46,148 bases of DNA from Balneolaceae bacterium (GCA_034521445.1 JAXHMM010000001.1:1-46148), one strand, 5' to 3'. Positions 7,946 to 15,989 are shown, counted from the stretch's first letter. The notes: a model not told the origin generated them from the letters alone. Numbers and translations are program-made.

Positions 7946-8812
7946 CTAGCCGAGGAAATCGAGTACGTACTGGGGACTGGTATTGGCCTGGGCCAGGGCG
8001 GAGGTGGCCGTCTTCTGCAGGATCTGCAGCTTCACGGACTCGCTCTGGATCCTAGCGAAGTCGGCGTCCTGGATGCGGCTGCGGGCCGCGGAGTTGGCTG
8101 CGATGGCCTGGGTCAGGTTTTCCTGGCGGATGGAGAGGGACCGCTGGTCGATGCCCAGCTGGTTGATGGTGCCGGCGAGGGTGTTCATGGCCGTATCCAC
8201 GTCGTCCAGGAAGGTGCCGAAGGTGCCCTGCGTGGCGTCGGTCAGCGTGATGCCGGTGGTGTCGCTGGCCGCGCTGATCGCTGCGCTGGTGTCCGAAAAG
8301 AAATCGTCGGCGCGCGAAGATGCGATGCTTACCGCTTTCGTGCTGGAGGTTCCCTCGCCCACCTGGAAGGTAAAGCTGGCGCCGTCCATCAGGGCCGTGC
8401 CCTGGAAAGAGGTCTGGTCGGCAATTTCGTTAATCTCCTGGCTGAGCGCCTCTATCTGGTCCTTGATATGACCCCGCTCGGTGGCGCCCAGGGAATCGTT
8501 GGCGGCCTGGACGGACAGGGACTTCATCTCCACCATGATGTCCGAGATGGAGTTGAAACCTGATTCGGCTATGTCCAGCATGGACTTGGCGTCGCCAGTG
8601 TTGCGCTGCGCCTGCTCCAGGCCTGAGATACGGCTGGAAAGCTTGGCCGCGATGGAGAACCCTGCTGCGTCGTCCTCAGCCCGGTTGATCCGGAGGCCGG
8701 TGGAGAGCATATACTGGTAGCGGGCCAGCCGGCTGTTGATCTTGTTGAGGGAATACTGTGAGGAGAGAGCCTGCAGGTTGGTATTCACACGGTTGAAATT
8801 ACCAAATGACAT
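7946..8812 (-). CDS. fliC: Flagellin 6 (separately transcribed, most divergent)
   Basis: A 288-aa flagellin made of the N- and C-terminal D0/D1 regions with a short middle, lacking the large D2/D3 domains of enteric FliC. It starts MSFGNFNRVNTNLQALSSQY and ends YVLDFLG, whereas the other five start MSFGDINRVNTNLQ and end AVLGFLG plus zero to two Gly. The core LSTGLRINRAEDDAAGFSIA is conserved. The middle (DGASFTFQVGEG, SRADDFF, TTGITLTDAT) is closest to flagellin 2. It has its own sigma28-type promoter, a leader of about 130 nt and no strong Shine-Dalgarno sequence. No terminator is seen before the fliS promoter. It could be a minor flagellin for the filament base or tip. Confidence 0.93.
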   Translation of the reverse strand: MSFGNFNRVNTNLQALSSQYSLNKINSRLARYQYMLSTGLRINRAEDDAAGFSIAAKLSSRISGLEQAQRNTGDAKSMLDIAESGFNSISDIMVEMKSLSVQAANDSLGATERGHIKDQIEALSQEINEIADQTSFQGTALMDGASFTFQVGEGTSSTKAVSIASSRADDFFSDTSAAISAASDTTGITLTDATQGTFGTFLDDVDTAMNTLAGTINQLGIDQRSLSIRQENLTQAIAANSAARSRIQDADFARIQSESVKLQILQKTATSALAQANTSPQYVLDFLG

Positions 8813-8946
8813 GGTGTCCGTCGTTCGTTAAGGGTAATACAACCCCCACCCGTAACCCTATGGGACCGGGGGGCGGTTGCCTTGTAATACTACCTCTTGC
8901 GCCGGAGCGGATGTGCCGTCAGGACTTCTGCTGAATCATATCTCCT

Positions 8947-8973
8947 TTATCGTCCTGTTTGCCCAAAGCTTAA
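8947..8973 (-). promoter_or_regulatory. Sigma28 (FliA) promoter of flagellin 6
   Basis: On the minus strand TTAAGCTT-N11-GACGATAA matches the sigma28 consensus at 6 of 8 and 7 of 8 positions with the standard spacing. It lies just downstream of the terminator that ends the five-flagellin operon. Confidence 0.75.
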
Positions 8974-9018
8974 ACGGCGCCGGTTTCGTAGTCCCTGCAA
9001 CCGGATATTCAAGCCCAT

Positions 9019-9048
9019 AAAAAAAGGGAGCGGGGGTCACCCGCTCCC
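9019..9048 (-). terminator. Rho-independent terminator of the five-flagellin operon
   Basis: A 9-bp perfect GC-rich stem (9026-9034 with 9040-9048, 5-nt loop) is followed on the minus strand by seven T. It lies 31 nt beyond the flagellin 5 stop and separates that operon from the flagellin 6 promoter. Confidence 0.92.
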
Positions 9049-9078
9049 TTATCAGGTACCCTGATAGAGCCCTGAACC

Positions 9079-10002
9079 CTAGCCTAGGAACCCGAGTACC
9101 GCTTGGGGACTCGTGTTGGCTTGGGCCAGCGCAGAGGTAGCCGTCTGTTGCATAATTTGCAGTTTGACCGATTCGCTCTGAACCTTGGCGAAGTCGGCGT
9201 CCTGGATGCGGCTTCGGGCCGCGGAGTTGGACGTGACCGCCTGCGACAGGTTCTCCTGCCGGATGGACAGGGAGTTCTGCTGTATACCAATCTGGTTGGT
9301 ATTGTTGGCCACGCGGTTGATGGCGTCGTCGATTTCATTCAGGAAGCTGTTGAAGGTCGACGCGTCGCTGTTGGTCAGCTCCAGGTCGGTCCCGTTAAGG
9401 GACTCGAACAGGTTGTCGACCGACATGTCGAGCATGCTGGCGGTGTAGGTGTCGCCGCTGCCTTCGCCCACCTGGAAGGTGAGTTGGATCCCTTCGTTGG
9501 GATCGTTGTTGGCTACTTGTTCGCCCACGCCGCTGGTGTTGTCCCCGAAGGTGGCCGAGACGTCGGTGGTGCCTTTGAGCAGGTCGGTGCCCTGGAAGGT
9601 GGTGGAGTCGACAATGCTGTCGATTTCCGCTCCCAGCGATTCGATCTGATCTTTAATGTAACCGCGTTCGGTGGCCCCGAGGGTGCCGTTGGCGCCCTGG
9701 GTGGCCTTGGACTTCATCTCGACCATGATGTCCATGATCGAGTTGATGCCGCTTTCGGCCACGTCGAGCATCGACTTGGCGTCGCCCACGTTGCGTGAGG
9801 CCTGCTCCAGGCCGGCGATGCGGCCCGAGAGCTTGGATGCGATACTGAAGCCGGCGGCGTCGTCCTCGGCCCGGTTAATCCGGAGGCCGGTGGACAGCTT
9901 GAGCTGGTTGTCGGCCAGCCGGCTGTTGATTTTGTTGAGTGAATACTGCGAGGACAAGGCCTGCAGGTTGGTATTCACCCTGTTGATATCTCCGAAAGAC
10001 AT
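9079..10002 (-). CDS. fliC: Flagellin 5 (last gene of the flagellin operon)
   Basis: A 307-aa flagellin with full D0/D1 ends and a short variable middle (about residues 150-205, DVSATFGDNTSGVGEQVAN). It begins MSFGDINRVNTNLQALSSQY and ends AVLGFLG. It is the closest relative of flagellin 4: a 310-bp stretch (9555-9864) is identical to 10511-10820. The Shine-Dalgarno AAGGAGG at 10010-10016 sits 7 nt from the ATG, so translation should be efficient. A strong terminator follows. Confidence 0.94.
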   Translation of the reverse strand: MSFGDINRVNTNLQALSSQYSLNKINSRLADNQLKLSTGLRINRAEDDAAGFSIASKLSGRIAGLEQASRNVGDAKSMLDVAESGINSIMDIMVEMKSKATQGANGTLGATERGYIKDQIESLGAEIDSIVDSTTFQGTDLLKGTTDVSATFGDNTSGVGEQVANNDPNEGIQLTFQVGEGSGDTYTASMLDMSVDNLFESLNGTDLELTNSDASTFNSFLNEIDDAINRVANNTNQIGIQQNSLSIRQENLSQAVTSNSAARSRIQDADFAKVQSESVKLQIMQQTATSALAQANTSPQAVLGFLG

Positions 10003-10031
10003 AAGGGGTCCTCCTTAGATTAGGGTTGGGA

Positions 10032-10958
10032 TTAACCGCCCAGGAAGCCGAGAACGGCCTGCGGGCTGGTGTTGGCCTGCGCCAGGGCGCTGGTCGCGGT
10101 CTGCTGCATGATCTGCAGCTTCACGGACTCGCTCTGGATCTTGGCGAAGTCGGCGTCCTGGATGCGGCTTCGGGCCGCGGAGTTGGACGTGACTTGCTGC
10201 GACAGATTCTCCTGCCGGATGGACAGGGAGTTCTGGTCGATACCCATCTGGTTGGTGTTGGTGGCGACGCGGTTGATGGCGTTGTCGATTTCGTCCAGGA
10301 AGCTGTTGAAATCGCTCGCGGCCGAACCGGCCAGGGTGAGCGTTCCGCCGCCGGACGACTCGAAGAGGTTGTCCACGGACATGTCCATCAGCTCCACTGT
10401 CTTGGTGTCGGCGGAGCCTTCGCCCACCTGGAAGGTGAGTGAAATACCCTCATGGGCCAATCCGTCGCCTACCTGGGTTCCGACGTTGTTGTCGTTGGTG
10501 CCGAAGGTGCCCGAGACGTCGGTGGTGCCTTTGAGCAGGTCGGTGCCCTGGAAGGTGGTGGAGTCGACAATGCTGTCGATTTCCGCTCCCAGCGATTCGA
10601 TCTGATCTTTAATGTAACCGCGTTCGGTGGCCCCGAGGGTGCCGTTGGCGCCCTGGGTGGCCTTGGACTTCATCTCGACCATGATGTCCATGATCGAGTT
10701 GATGCCGCTTTCGGCCACGTCGAGCATCGACTTGGCGTCGCCCACGTTGCGTGAGGCCTGCTCCAGGCCGGCGATGCGGCCCGAGAGCTTGGATGCGATA
10801 CTGAAGCCGGCGGCGTCGTCTTCGGCCTTGTTGATCCGGAGCCCCGTGGACAGCTTGAGCTGGTTGTCAGCCAGCCGGCTGTTGATTTTGTTGAGTGAAT
10901 ACTGCGAGGACAAGGCCTGCAGGTTGGTATTCACTCTGTTGATATCTCCAAAAGACAT
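10032..10958 (-). CDS. fliC: Flagellin 4
   Basis: A 308-aa flagellin. The N-terminal half is almost identical to flagellin 5. The C-terminal 50 residues are encoded by DNA identical to flagellin 3 over 10029-10192, and the next stretch (reading QQVTSNSAARSRIQ) matches flagellin 2 instead of flagellins 3 or 5. It is thus a patchwork of its neighbours. The variable middle has GTNDNNVGTQVGDG. Shine-Dalgarno AAGGAGG at 10965-10971, 6 nt from the ATG. It ends FLGG. Confidence 0.94.
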   Translation of the reverse strand: MSFGDINRVNTNLQALSSQYSLNKINSRLADNQLKLSTGLRINKAEDDAAGFSIASKLSGRIAGLEQASRNVGDAKSMLDVAESGINSIMDIMVEMKSKATQGANGTLGATERGYIKDQIESLGAEIDSIVDSTTFQGTDLLKGTTDVSGTFGTNDNNVGTQVGDGLAHEGISLTFQVGEGSADTKTVELMDMSVDNLFESSGGGTLTLAGSAASDFNSFLDEIDNAINRVATNTNQMGIDQNSLSIRQENLSQQVTSNSAARSRIQDADFAKIQSESVKLQIMQQTATSALAQANTSPQAVLGFLGG

Positions 10959-10994
10959 AAGGTTCCTCCTTAGAGATTGAAATTAGGGTTCGGA

Positions 10995-11969
10995 TTAACC
11001 GCCCAGGAAGCCGAGAACGGCCTGCGGGCTGGTGTTGGCCTGCGCCAGGGCGCTGGTCGCGGTCTGCTGCATGATCTGCAGCTTCACGGACTCGCTCTGG
11101 ATCTTGGCGAAGTCGGCGTCCTGGATGCGGCTTCGGGCCGCGGAGTTGGACGTGATGGCCTGCGAAAGATTCTCCTGCCGGATGGACAGGGAGTTTTGGT
11201 CGATACCCATCTGGTTGATGACGCCGGCTACCGTTCCGATGGCTGTGTCGATGTTCCCGATGAAGTCGCGGAACTCCGAGGCGGCCGCGTCGTCAGCGAT
11301 CTTGAGTTCGCCGCGTGCTTCGGTGCTGGTGTCGTTGGTGGTGTCGTGGTCGAACACGCCGATGTTCTCGTCGTTGGTACCCACGTCGGGATCGGTGTCG
11401 ATGAGTCCCGAGAAGAGGGTGTTGACGGCCAGCGCGTCGATGTCTACCTGTTTGGTGTCGCCGGAGCCCTCGCCCACCTGGAAGGTGAAGGACTGGGTTC
11501 CGGTACCGTCGGCGTCGCCGTCGGTGTCTGTTCCGTTACCTTCGAGCATCTTGGTGCCCTGAAAGCTGGTGGAGTCGACAATGCTGTTGATCTCGGTGGC
11601 CAGGGCCTCGAGCTGGTCGGCAATGTAGCCGCGCTCGTCGGAACCGATGGAATCGGTACCGGCCTGGGTGGCTTTCGACTTCATCTCGACCAGGATGTCC
11701 ATGATCGAATTGACGCCGGTTTCGGCCACGTCGAGCATCGACTTGGCGTCGCCCACGTTGCGCTCTGCCTGCTCGAGGCCGGCGATGCGGCCCGAGAGCT
11801 TGGATGCGATACTGAAGCCGGCGGCGTCGTCCTCGGCCCGGTTAATCCGGAGGCCGGTGGACAGCTTGAGCTGGTTGTCGGCCAGCCGGCTGTTGATTTT
11901 GTTGAGCGAATACTGCGAGGACAGGGCCTGCAGGTTGGTATTCACTCTGTTGATATCTCCGAAAGACAT
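10995..11969 (-). CDS. fliC: Flagellin 3 (longest, Asp-rich insert)
   Basis: At 324 aa this is the longest of the six. The extra length lies in the variable middle, which is strongly acidic and holds NGTDTDGDADGTGTQ (close to a DxDGDxDG calcium loop) and DTDPDVGTNDENIGVFDHD. The ends are standard: MSFGDINRVNTNLQ at the start and AVLGFLGG at the end. Shine-Dalgarno AAGGAGG at 11976-11982, 6 nt from the ATG. The operon position is third of five, with a 30-nt spacer upstream and 36 nt downstream. The acidic insert would be surface-exposed on the filament; calcium binding is only a suggestion. Confidence 0.94.
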   Translation of the reverse strand: MSFGDINRVNTNLQALSSQYSLNKINSRLADNQLKLSTGLRINRAEDDAAGFSIASKLSGRIAGLEQAERNVGDAKSMLDVAETGVNSIMDILVEMKSKATQAGTDSIGSDERGYIADQLEALATEINSIVDSTSFQGTKMLEGNGTDTDGDADGTGTQSFTFQVGEGSGDTKQVDIDALAVNTLFSGLIDTDPDVGTNDENIGVFDHDTTNDTSTEARGELKIADDAAASEFRDFIGNIDTAIGTVAGVINQMGIDQNSLSIRQENLSQAITSNSAARSRIQDADFAKIQSESVKLQIMQQTATSALAQANTSPQAVLGFLGG

Positions 11970-11999
11970 ATGGTTCCTCCTTAGAGATTAGGGTTGGGA

Positions 12000-12869
12000 T
12001 TAACCGCCCAGGAAGCCGAGAACGGCCTGCGGGCTGGTGTTGGCCTGGGCCAGTGCGCTGGTCGCGGTCTGCTGCATGATCTGCAGTTTCACGGATTCGC
12101 TCTGGATCTTGGCGAAGTCGGCGTCCTGGATGCGGCTTCGGGCCGCGGAGTTGGACGTGACTTGCTGCGACAGATTCTCCTGCCGGATGGACAGGGAGTT
12201 CTGGTCGATGCCCAGCTGGTTGACGGTGCCGGCAAGGGTGTCGATGGCCGAGTCCACGTTGTCGAGGAAGGTGTTGAAAGTTCCCCGGGTGGCGTCGGTC
12301 AGCGTGATGCCGGTGGTGTCGCTGGAGGCACTGATTGCCGTGCTTCCGGTCCCGAAGAAGTCATCGGCACGCGAGGACGCGATGCTGACGGCCTTCGTGT
12401 CGCCGGAGCCTTCGCCCACCTGGAAGGTGAGACTGGCGCCGTCCATCAGGGCCGTGCCCTGGAAGGTGGTCTGGTCGGCGATTTCGTTGATCTCCTGGCT
12501 GAGCGCCTCGATCTGGGTTTTCAGGTAGCCTCGCTCGGTGGTGCCGAGGGAATCGTTGGCGGCCTGGGTGGCCTTGGACTTCATCTCGACCATGATGTCC
12601 ATCAGGGAATCGAAACCCGATTCCGCGATGTCCAGCATCGACTTGGCGTCGCCCACGTTGCGTTGCGCCTGCTCCAGGCCGGCGATGCGGCCCGAGAGTT
12701 TGGACGCTATACTGAAGCCGGCGGCGTCGTCCTCGGCCTTGTTGATTCTCAGGCCGGTGGACAGCTTGAGCTGGTTGTCGACCAGCCGGCTGTTGATTTT
12801 GTTGAGTGAATACTGCGAGGAGAGAGCCTGCAGGTTGGTATTCACCCTATTGATATCTCCAAAGGACAT
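12000..12869 (-). CDS. fliC: Flagellin 2
   Basis: A 289-aa flagellin with conserved ends (MSFGDINRVNTNLQALSSQY at the start, AVLGFLGG at the end). The middle reads TALMDGASLTFQVGEG and SRADDFF, making it closest to flagellin 1 and, unexpectedly, to the separately transcribed flagellin 6. The Shine-Dalgarno is only moderate (AGAGGT, 12877-12882). The 36-nt spacer from flagellin 1 contains no promoter or terminator, so it belongs to the same transcript. Confidence 0.94.
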   Translation of the reverse strand: MSFGDINRVNTNLQALSSQYSLNKINSRLVDNQLKLSTGLRINKAEDDAAGFSIASKLSGRIAGLEQAQRNVGDAKSMLDIAESGFDSLMDIMVEMKSKATQAANDSLGTTERGYLKTQIEALSQEINEIADQTTFQGTALMDGASLTFQVGEGSGDTKAVSIASSRADDFFGTGSTAISASSDTTGITLTDATRGTFNTFLDNVDSAIDTLAGTVNQLGIDQNSLSIRQENLSQQVTSNSAARSRIQDADFAKIQSESVKLQIMQQTATSALAQANTSPQAVLGFLGG

Positions 12870-12905
12870 GATGGTTACCTCTGCGCTTTTGGATTAGGTG
12901 TTGAG

Positions 12906-13778
12906 TTATCCACCGCCCAGGAATCCGAGAACGGCCTGGGGGCTGGTGTTAGCTTGGGCCAGAGCGCTGGTCGCGGTCTGCTGCATGATCTGCATCTTCA
13001 CGGACTCGCTCTGGATCTTCGCGAAGTCGGCGTCCTGGATGCGGCTTCGTGCCGCAGAGTTGGACGTGACGGCTTGCGAAAGGTTTTCCTGTCGGATGGA
13101 CAGGGAATTCTGGTCAATTCCTATTTGGTTGACGGTGCTCGCCAGGGTGTCGATGGCGGTGTCTACGTTGCCCAGCAGGGTGTTGAAGGTTCCCCGGGTG
13201 GCGTCGGTCAGCGTGATGCCGTCGTCAGTGTCCACCGCGCTGATCGCGCCGCTGGCAGTCGAAAACAGGTCGTCAGCCCGCGAGGACGAGATGCTCACCG
13301 ACTTCGTGTCGCCGGAGCCTTCGCCCACCTGGAAGGTGAGGCTGGCGCCGTCCATCAGGGCCGTACCCTGGAAAGTGGTCTGGTCGGCGATCTTGTTGAT
13401 CTCTTCGCTGAGCGCCTCGATCTGGGTTTTCAGGTAGCCCCGCTCGGTGGTGCCGAGGGAGTCGTTGGCGGCCTGGGTGGCCTTGGACTTCATCTCGACC
13501 ATGATGTCCATCAGGGAATCGAAACCCGATTCCGCGATGTCCAGCATCGATTTGGCGTCTCCTACGTTGCGCTGCGCCTGCTCCAGGCCGGCGATGCGGC
13601 CCGAAAGCTTGGATGCGATAGAGAATCCGGCGGCGTCGTCCTCGGCCTTGTTGATCCTCAGGCCGGTGGACAGCTTGAGCTGGTTGTCGGCCAGCCGGCT
13701 GTTGATTTTATTGAGCGAATACTGCGAGGACATGGCCTGCAGGTTGGTATTCACCCTGTTGATATCACCAAAAGACAT
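12906..13778 (-). CDS. fliC: Flagellin 1 (first gene of the flagellin operon)
   Basis: A 290-aa flagellin of D0/D1 type, starting MSFGDINRVNTNLQAMSSQY and ending AVLGFLGGG, one Gly longer than flagellins 2, 3 and 4 and two longer than 5 and 6. It pairs with flagellin 2 in its middle region. It lies first behind the operon promoter, about 50 nt from the predicted start, yet has no recognisable Shine-Dalgarno sequence before the ATG, unlike flagellins 3-5. First position on the transcript with weak initiation suggests a tuned output. Confidence 0.94.
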   Translation of the reverse strand: MSFGDINRVNTNLQAMSSQYSLNKINSRLADNQLKLSTGLRINKAEDDAAGFSIASKLSGRIAGLEQAQRNVGDAKSMLDIAESGFDSLMDIMVEMKSKATQAANDSLGTTERGYLKTQIEALSEEINKIADQTTFQGTALMDGASLTFQVGEGSGDTKSVSISSSRADDLFSTASGAISAVDTDDGITLTDATRGTFNTLLGNVDTAIDTLASTVNQIGIDQNSLSIRQENLSQAVTSNSAARSRIQDADFAKIQSESVKMQIMQQTATSALAQANTSPQAVLGFLGGG

Positions 13779-13834
13779 AACAGTGGGATTTTGGTTGCGT
13801 TTTTGATGGCTTGGCTTTCATGCTTCTGGTACAC

Positions 13835-13861
13835 TTATCGTGGCGCCGACAGCCCACCTTA
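13835..13861 (-). promoter_or_regulatory. Sigma28 (FliA) promoter of the flagellin operon
   Basis: On the minus strand TAAGGTGG-N11-CACGATAA fits the sigma28 pattern, with TAA-GT in the -35 and CGATAA in the -10. The predicted start near 13828 gives a leader of about 50 nt. Confidence 0.75.
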
Positions 13862-14215
13862 AATTTTATTTATGGCCGGCACCCCTTCCGGTCGATGGCG
13901 GCCTGGCCCGGCGCATACCCTGGGCTTCCCTTCCTCAATCATCTGTAGGATTCCGAATATATCAGTGGTCCGAGGGAGGGATGGCGCCACACGGGTATAA
14001 GTAGTTATACGTAGGCTCCAAGACATACTGTCATTCATTCGGCTCGAACAGGAATTGCATTCCCTGGCTCGACAGGGGCCTAAATACCCCATATATTTAC
14101 AAATATTTTCAAACATTAGACTAAGCTAATGCTATATTAATGTTCCCTGGCTCAATGAAAATACGTAGGGATCTACAGGTACAATCCGAGTTCTGGGTAA
14201 CTATAGAAGGCAGGA
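13862..14215. other. Intergenic region between divergent flagellin operon and kinase
   Basis: About 350 nt without a credible gene. A possible 85-aa minus-strand frame (13859-14116) has no family features and no Shine-Dalgarno. The stretch at 14085-14150 is A+T-rich, unlike its neighbours, with TATATTTA at about 14090 as a weak -7 candidate for the kinase. CATTAG at 14114-14119 and CTAATG at 14126-14131 form a perfect 6-bp dyad, a possible operator. Confidence 0.4.
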
Positions 14216-15469
14216 ATGAAATCATCACGGCTATTACAATTTCTCTCCCGTAGGCGGAGAGAAGAGGGAAGGACCTATCTCCAGAATGGGAGCCCCCGAT
14301 TCTCCAAGAGCCGCATGCGCAAGGCCAAAAAAATCGAGTCTTCCGTGCAGGTCTCACTGGAATCGCTCAGGGATCAGCTTGAAAAACTGGTCGCACGCAT
14401 CGAGGCCGGCGGCGGCTGCATCTACCTGAGCACGGAAAAGGATGTACGCGTTACCTCCTGCGGGGAGATACCCGAATCAGAGCCTCTCAAGGCCTTTGAT
14501 GATATGGTGCTCTTCTCGGGCAATCCCATCCTGGGCGAAAACCGCTATATCCATCCCATTCCCCTGGACGCCCAGGTCATCGGCTACATCTGCCTGCACA
14601 TGGACAGTTCCCTATGTACGGAGGGCAGGCGCGAGCTGATCCAGGCCTATGCCATTATTGTCGCCCAGGAACTGGAGCTGGTCCAGAACAAATCCATCCT
14701 GGAGCGATTCTCAAACCGTCTCCTGGAGAAGAGAGAGGAGCTGGAGAAGACCCAGCAATACAACAGCAACCTGCTCAGCATTACCACCCACGATCTCTCT
14801 TCCCCGCTAAATGCCGTCTCGGGCTACCTGGACCTGATGAATGACGCCCTGGAAGAGGACGGCGACCTGAGCCGCATCCTGGACTACCACCGGATGATCC
14901 AGTCGGGCATCAACGACATTTCCGATATGCTCAACCAGCTCAACGAAATCGCCAAGATCGAAAAAGGGCTCGTCTCCCTTCATTTTACAAAGGTGGACCT
15001 CTGCTGGCTGATCGAGGAGACCTGCGACCTGCTGCGTCCCCTCGCCCAGAAAGAAAACCGGCACCTGCATTTCAAGGCGCCCGGGCGACCTGTCTACGCC
15101 GAAGTCGACTTCGTGAAGTTCAAGCGGGTAATCTACAACCTCATTTCCAACGGCATCAAGTACACCGACGAGGGGGGGCGGGTCGTGGTGCGGGTGGAGG
15201 ACGAGGACGAGCGTGCACGGGTGGTGGTCGAAGACAACGGCATCGGCATCTCCGAGGAGAAGAGACAGGCCATCTTCGAGCCTTTTGTGAAGCTTAACTC
15301 CAGCGGCAAGGACGGGCTGACCTCCAGCGGACTGGGGCTGTTTATCTCATCGTACTTTACCCGCCAGATGCACGGCGATATCAGCGTGGAGAGCGAGAAG
15401 GGCGAGGGCAGTACCTTCTTCGTCACCTTGCCGCGAGCGGAGGGCTTTCAGCAGTCTGTGCCCGCATGA
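14216..15469 (+). CDS. Sensor histidine kinase, soluble, GAF-like sensor
   Basis: A 417-aa kinase without transmembrane helices. The N-terminal 40 residues are Arg/Lys-rich. Residues about 45-155 look like a GAF-type sensor fold (CIYLSTEKDVRVTSCG, YIHPIPLDAQVIGYICL). A coiled linker follows, then HisKA with phospho-acceptor H192 (ITTHDLSSPLNAVSGYLDL) and HATPase_c with the N box NLISNGIKYT, G1 DNGIGI and G2 SGLGLFI. An internal ATG at 14315 would remove the basic leader, but GAAGG at 14206-14210 favours the 14216 start. No response regulator is adjacent. It lies between flagellar genes, so it may phosphorylate the sigma54 regulator at 3635-5062, which is inference. Confidence 0.85.
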   Translation: MKSSRLLQFLSRRRREEGRTYLQNGSPRFSKSRMRKAKKIESSVQVSLESLRDQLEKLVARIEAGGGCIYLSTEKDVRVTSCGEIPESEPLKAFDDMVLFSGNPILGENRYIHPIPLDAQVIGYICLHMDSSLCTEGRRELIQAYAIIVAQELELVQNKSILERFSNRLLEKREELEKTQQYNSNLLSITTHDLSSPLNAVSGYLDLMNDALEEDGDLSRILDYHRMIQSGINDISDMLNQLNEIAKIEKGLVSLHFTKVDLCWLIEETCDLLRPLAQKENRHLHFKAPGRPVYAEVDFVKFKRVIYNLISNGIKYTDEGGRVVVRVEDEDERARVVVEDNGIGISEEKRQAIFEPFVKLNSSGKDGLTSSGLGLFISSYFTRQMHGDISVESEKGEGSTFFVTLPRAEGFQQSVPA

Positions 15470-15476
15470 AGGACGC

Positions 15477-15932
15477 CTACATGCTGTTTTGAAACGTATC
15501 ACCCTTGCTGACGGCCGCCAGTTCACGTCCCTCACGGTAGCGTTTCATGAAGGCGCTGTTGTCGCGTGTCGAAGAGGCGCTTTTTCGTCCCACAGGCAGC
15601 AGGGTGGTTACCCCGCGGTGCCGGCGGAAACGGCGGACCAGGAAGCGGATCTCGCGTTCACCCTCCCCGCGGTACAGGATCACCATCTCCCTGTCCAGTC
15701 CCGTATCGGCCAGCTCGAAAAGCGGGGGATGCTCCTCACGGCTTTCTTCCTCCCCGCCATTCTTCCGCTGCCCGCTTCCCGTGGAGGCTTGGCCGTTGTT
15801 GTTATATTCTGTGCGATCGAAGACCGGGTTCATGGCGCCGTCCTCAGCCGATGCAGCCGATCCGGTGCCGGGTGCGGCACGGGTGCCCGCGAGGGAGGGA
15901 CGGGTCATATTTGAACTTCCGGTCAGGCTCAT
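15477..15932 (-). CDS. Uncharacterised protein under a sigma28-type promoter
   Basis: A 151-aa soluble protein of unknown family. The first 70 residues are Ser/Gly/Asn/Glu-rich and probably disordered. Residues about 75-115 look folded, with alternating hydrophobic and basic strands (REMVILYRGEGEREIRFLVR). No signal peptide, membrane helix or cysteine is present. A second ATG at 15908 has a better Shine-Dalgarno (GGAAG) and would give 143 aa. The main clue is the sigma28-type promoter 31 nt upstream, which places it in the late flagellar regulon. It converges on the histidine kinase with a 7-nt gap. FlaG was considered because of size and a polar N-terminus but is not convincing. Confidence 0.7.
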   Translation of the reverse strand: MSLTGSSNMTRPSLAGTRAAPGTGSAASAEDGAMNPVFDRTEYNNNGQASTGSGQRKNGGEEESREEHPPLFELADTGLDREMVILYRGEGEREIRFLVRRFRRHRGVTTLLPVGRKSASSTRDNSAFMKRYREGRELAAVSKGDTFQNSM

Positions 15933-15962
15933 GGCTGCGAATGGTCTTGGGGTCCGCTACTC

Positions 15963-15989
15963 TTATCGAACCGGGGTGTAAAAAGCTTA
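15963..15989 (-). promoter_or_regulatory. Sigma28 (FliA) promoter of the 151-aa unknown gene
   Basis: On the minus strand TAAGCTTT-N11-TTCGATAA matches the sigma28 -35 at 6 of 8 positions and has CGATAA in the -10. The predicted start near 15956 is 24 nt before the first ATG. Confidence 0.7.

Noticed and set aside
10977..11984. Long plus-strand frames (up to 335 aa) opposite the flagellin genes, including 11994-12809 and 12954-13862
   Set aside because: They are mirror frames of high-GC flagellin codons; their similarity to each other only reflects flagellin similarity, and they lack ribosome-binding sites and folds.
13859..14116. 85-codon minus-strand frame upstream of the flagellin operon
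   Set aside because: No ribosome-binding site, no family features, and it overlaps the sigma28 promoter.
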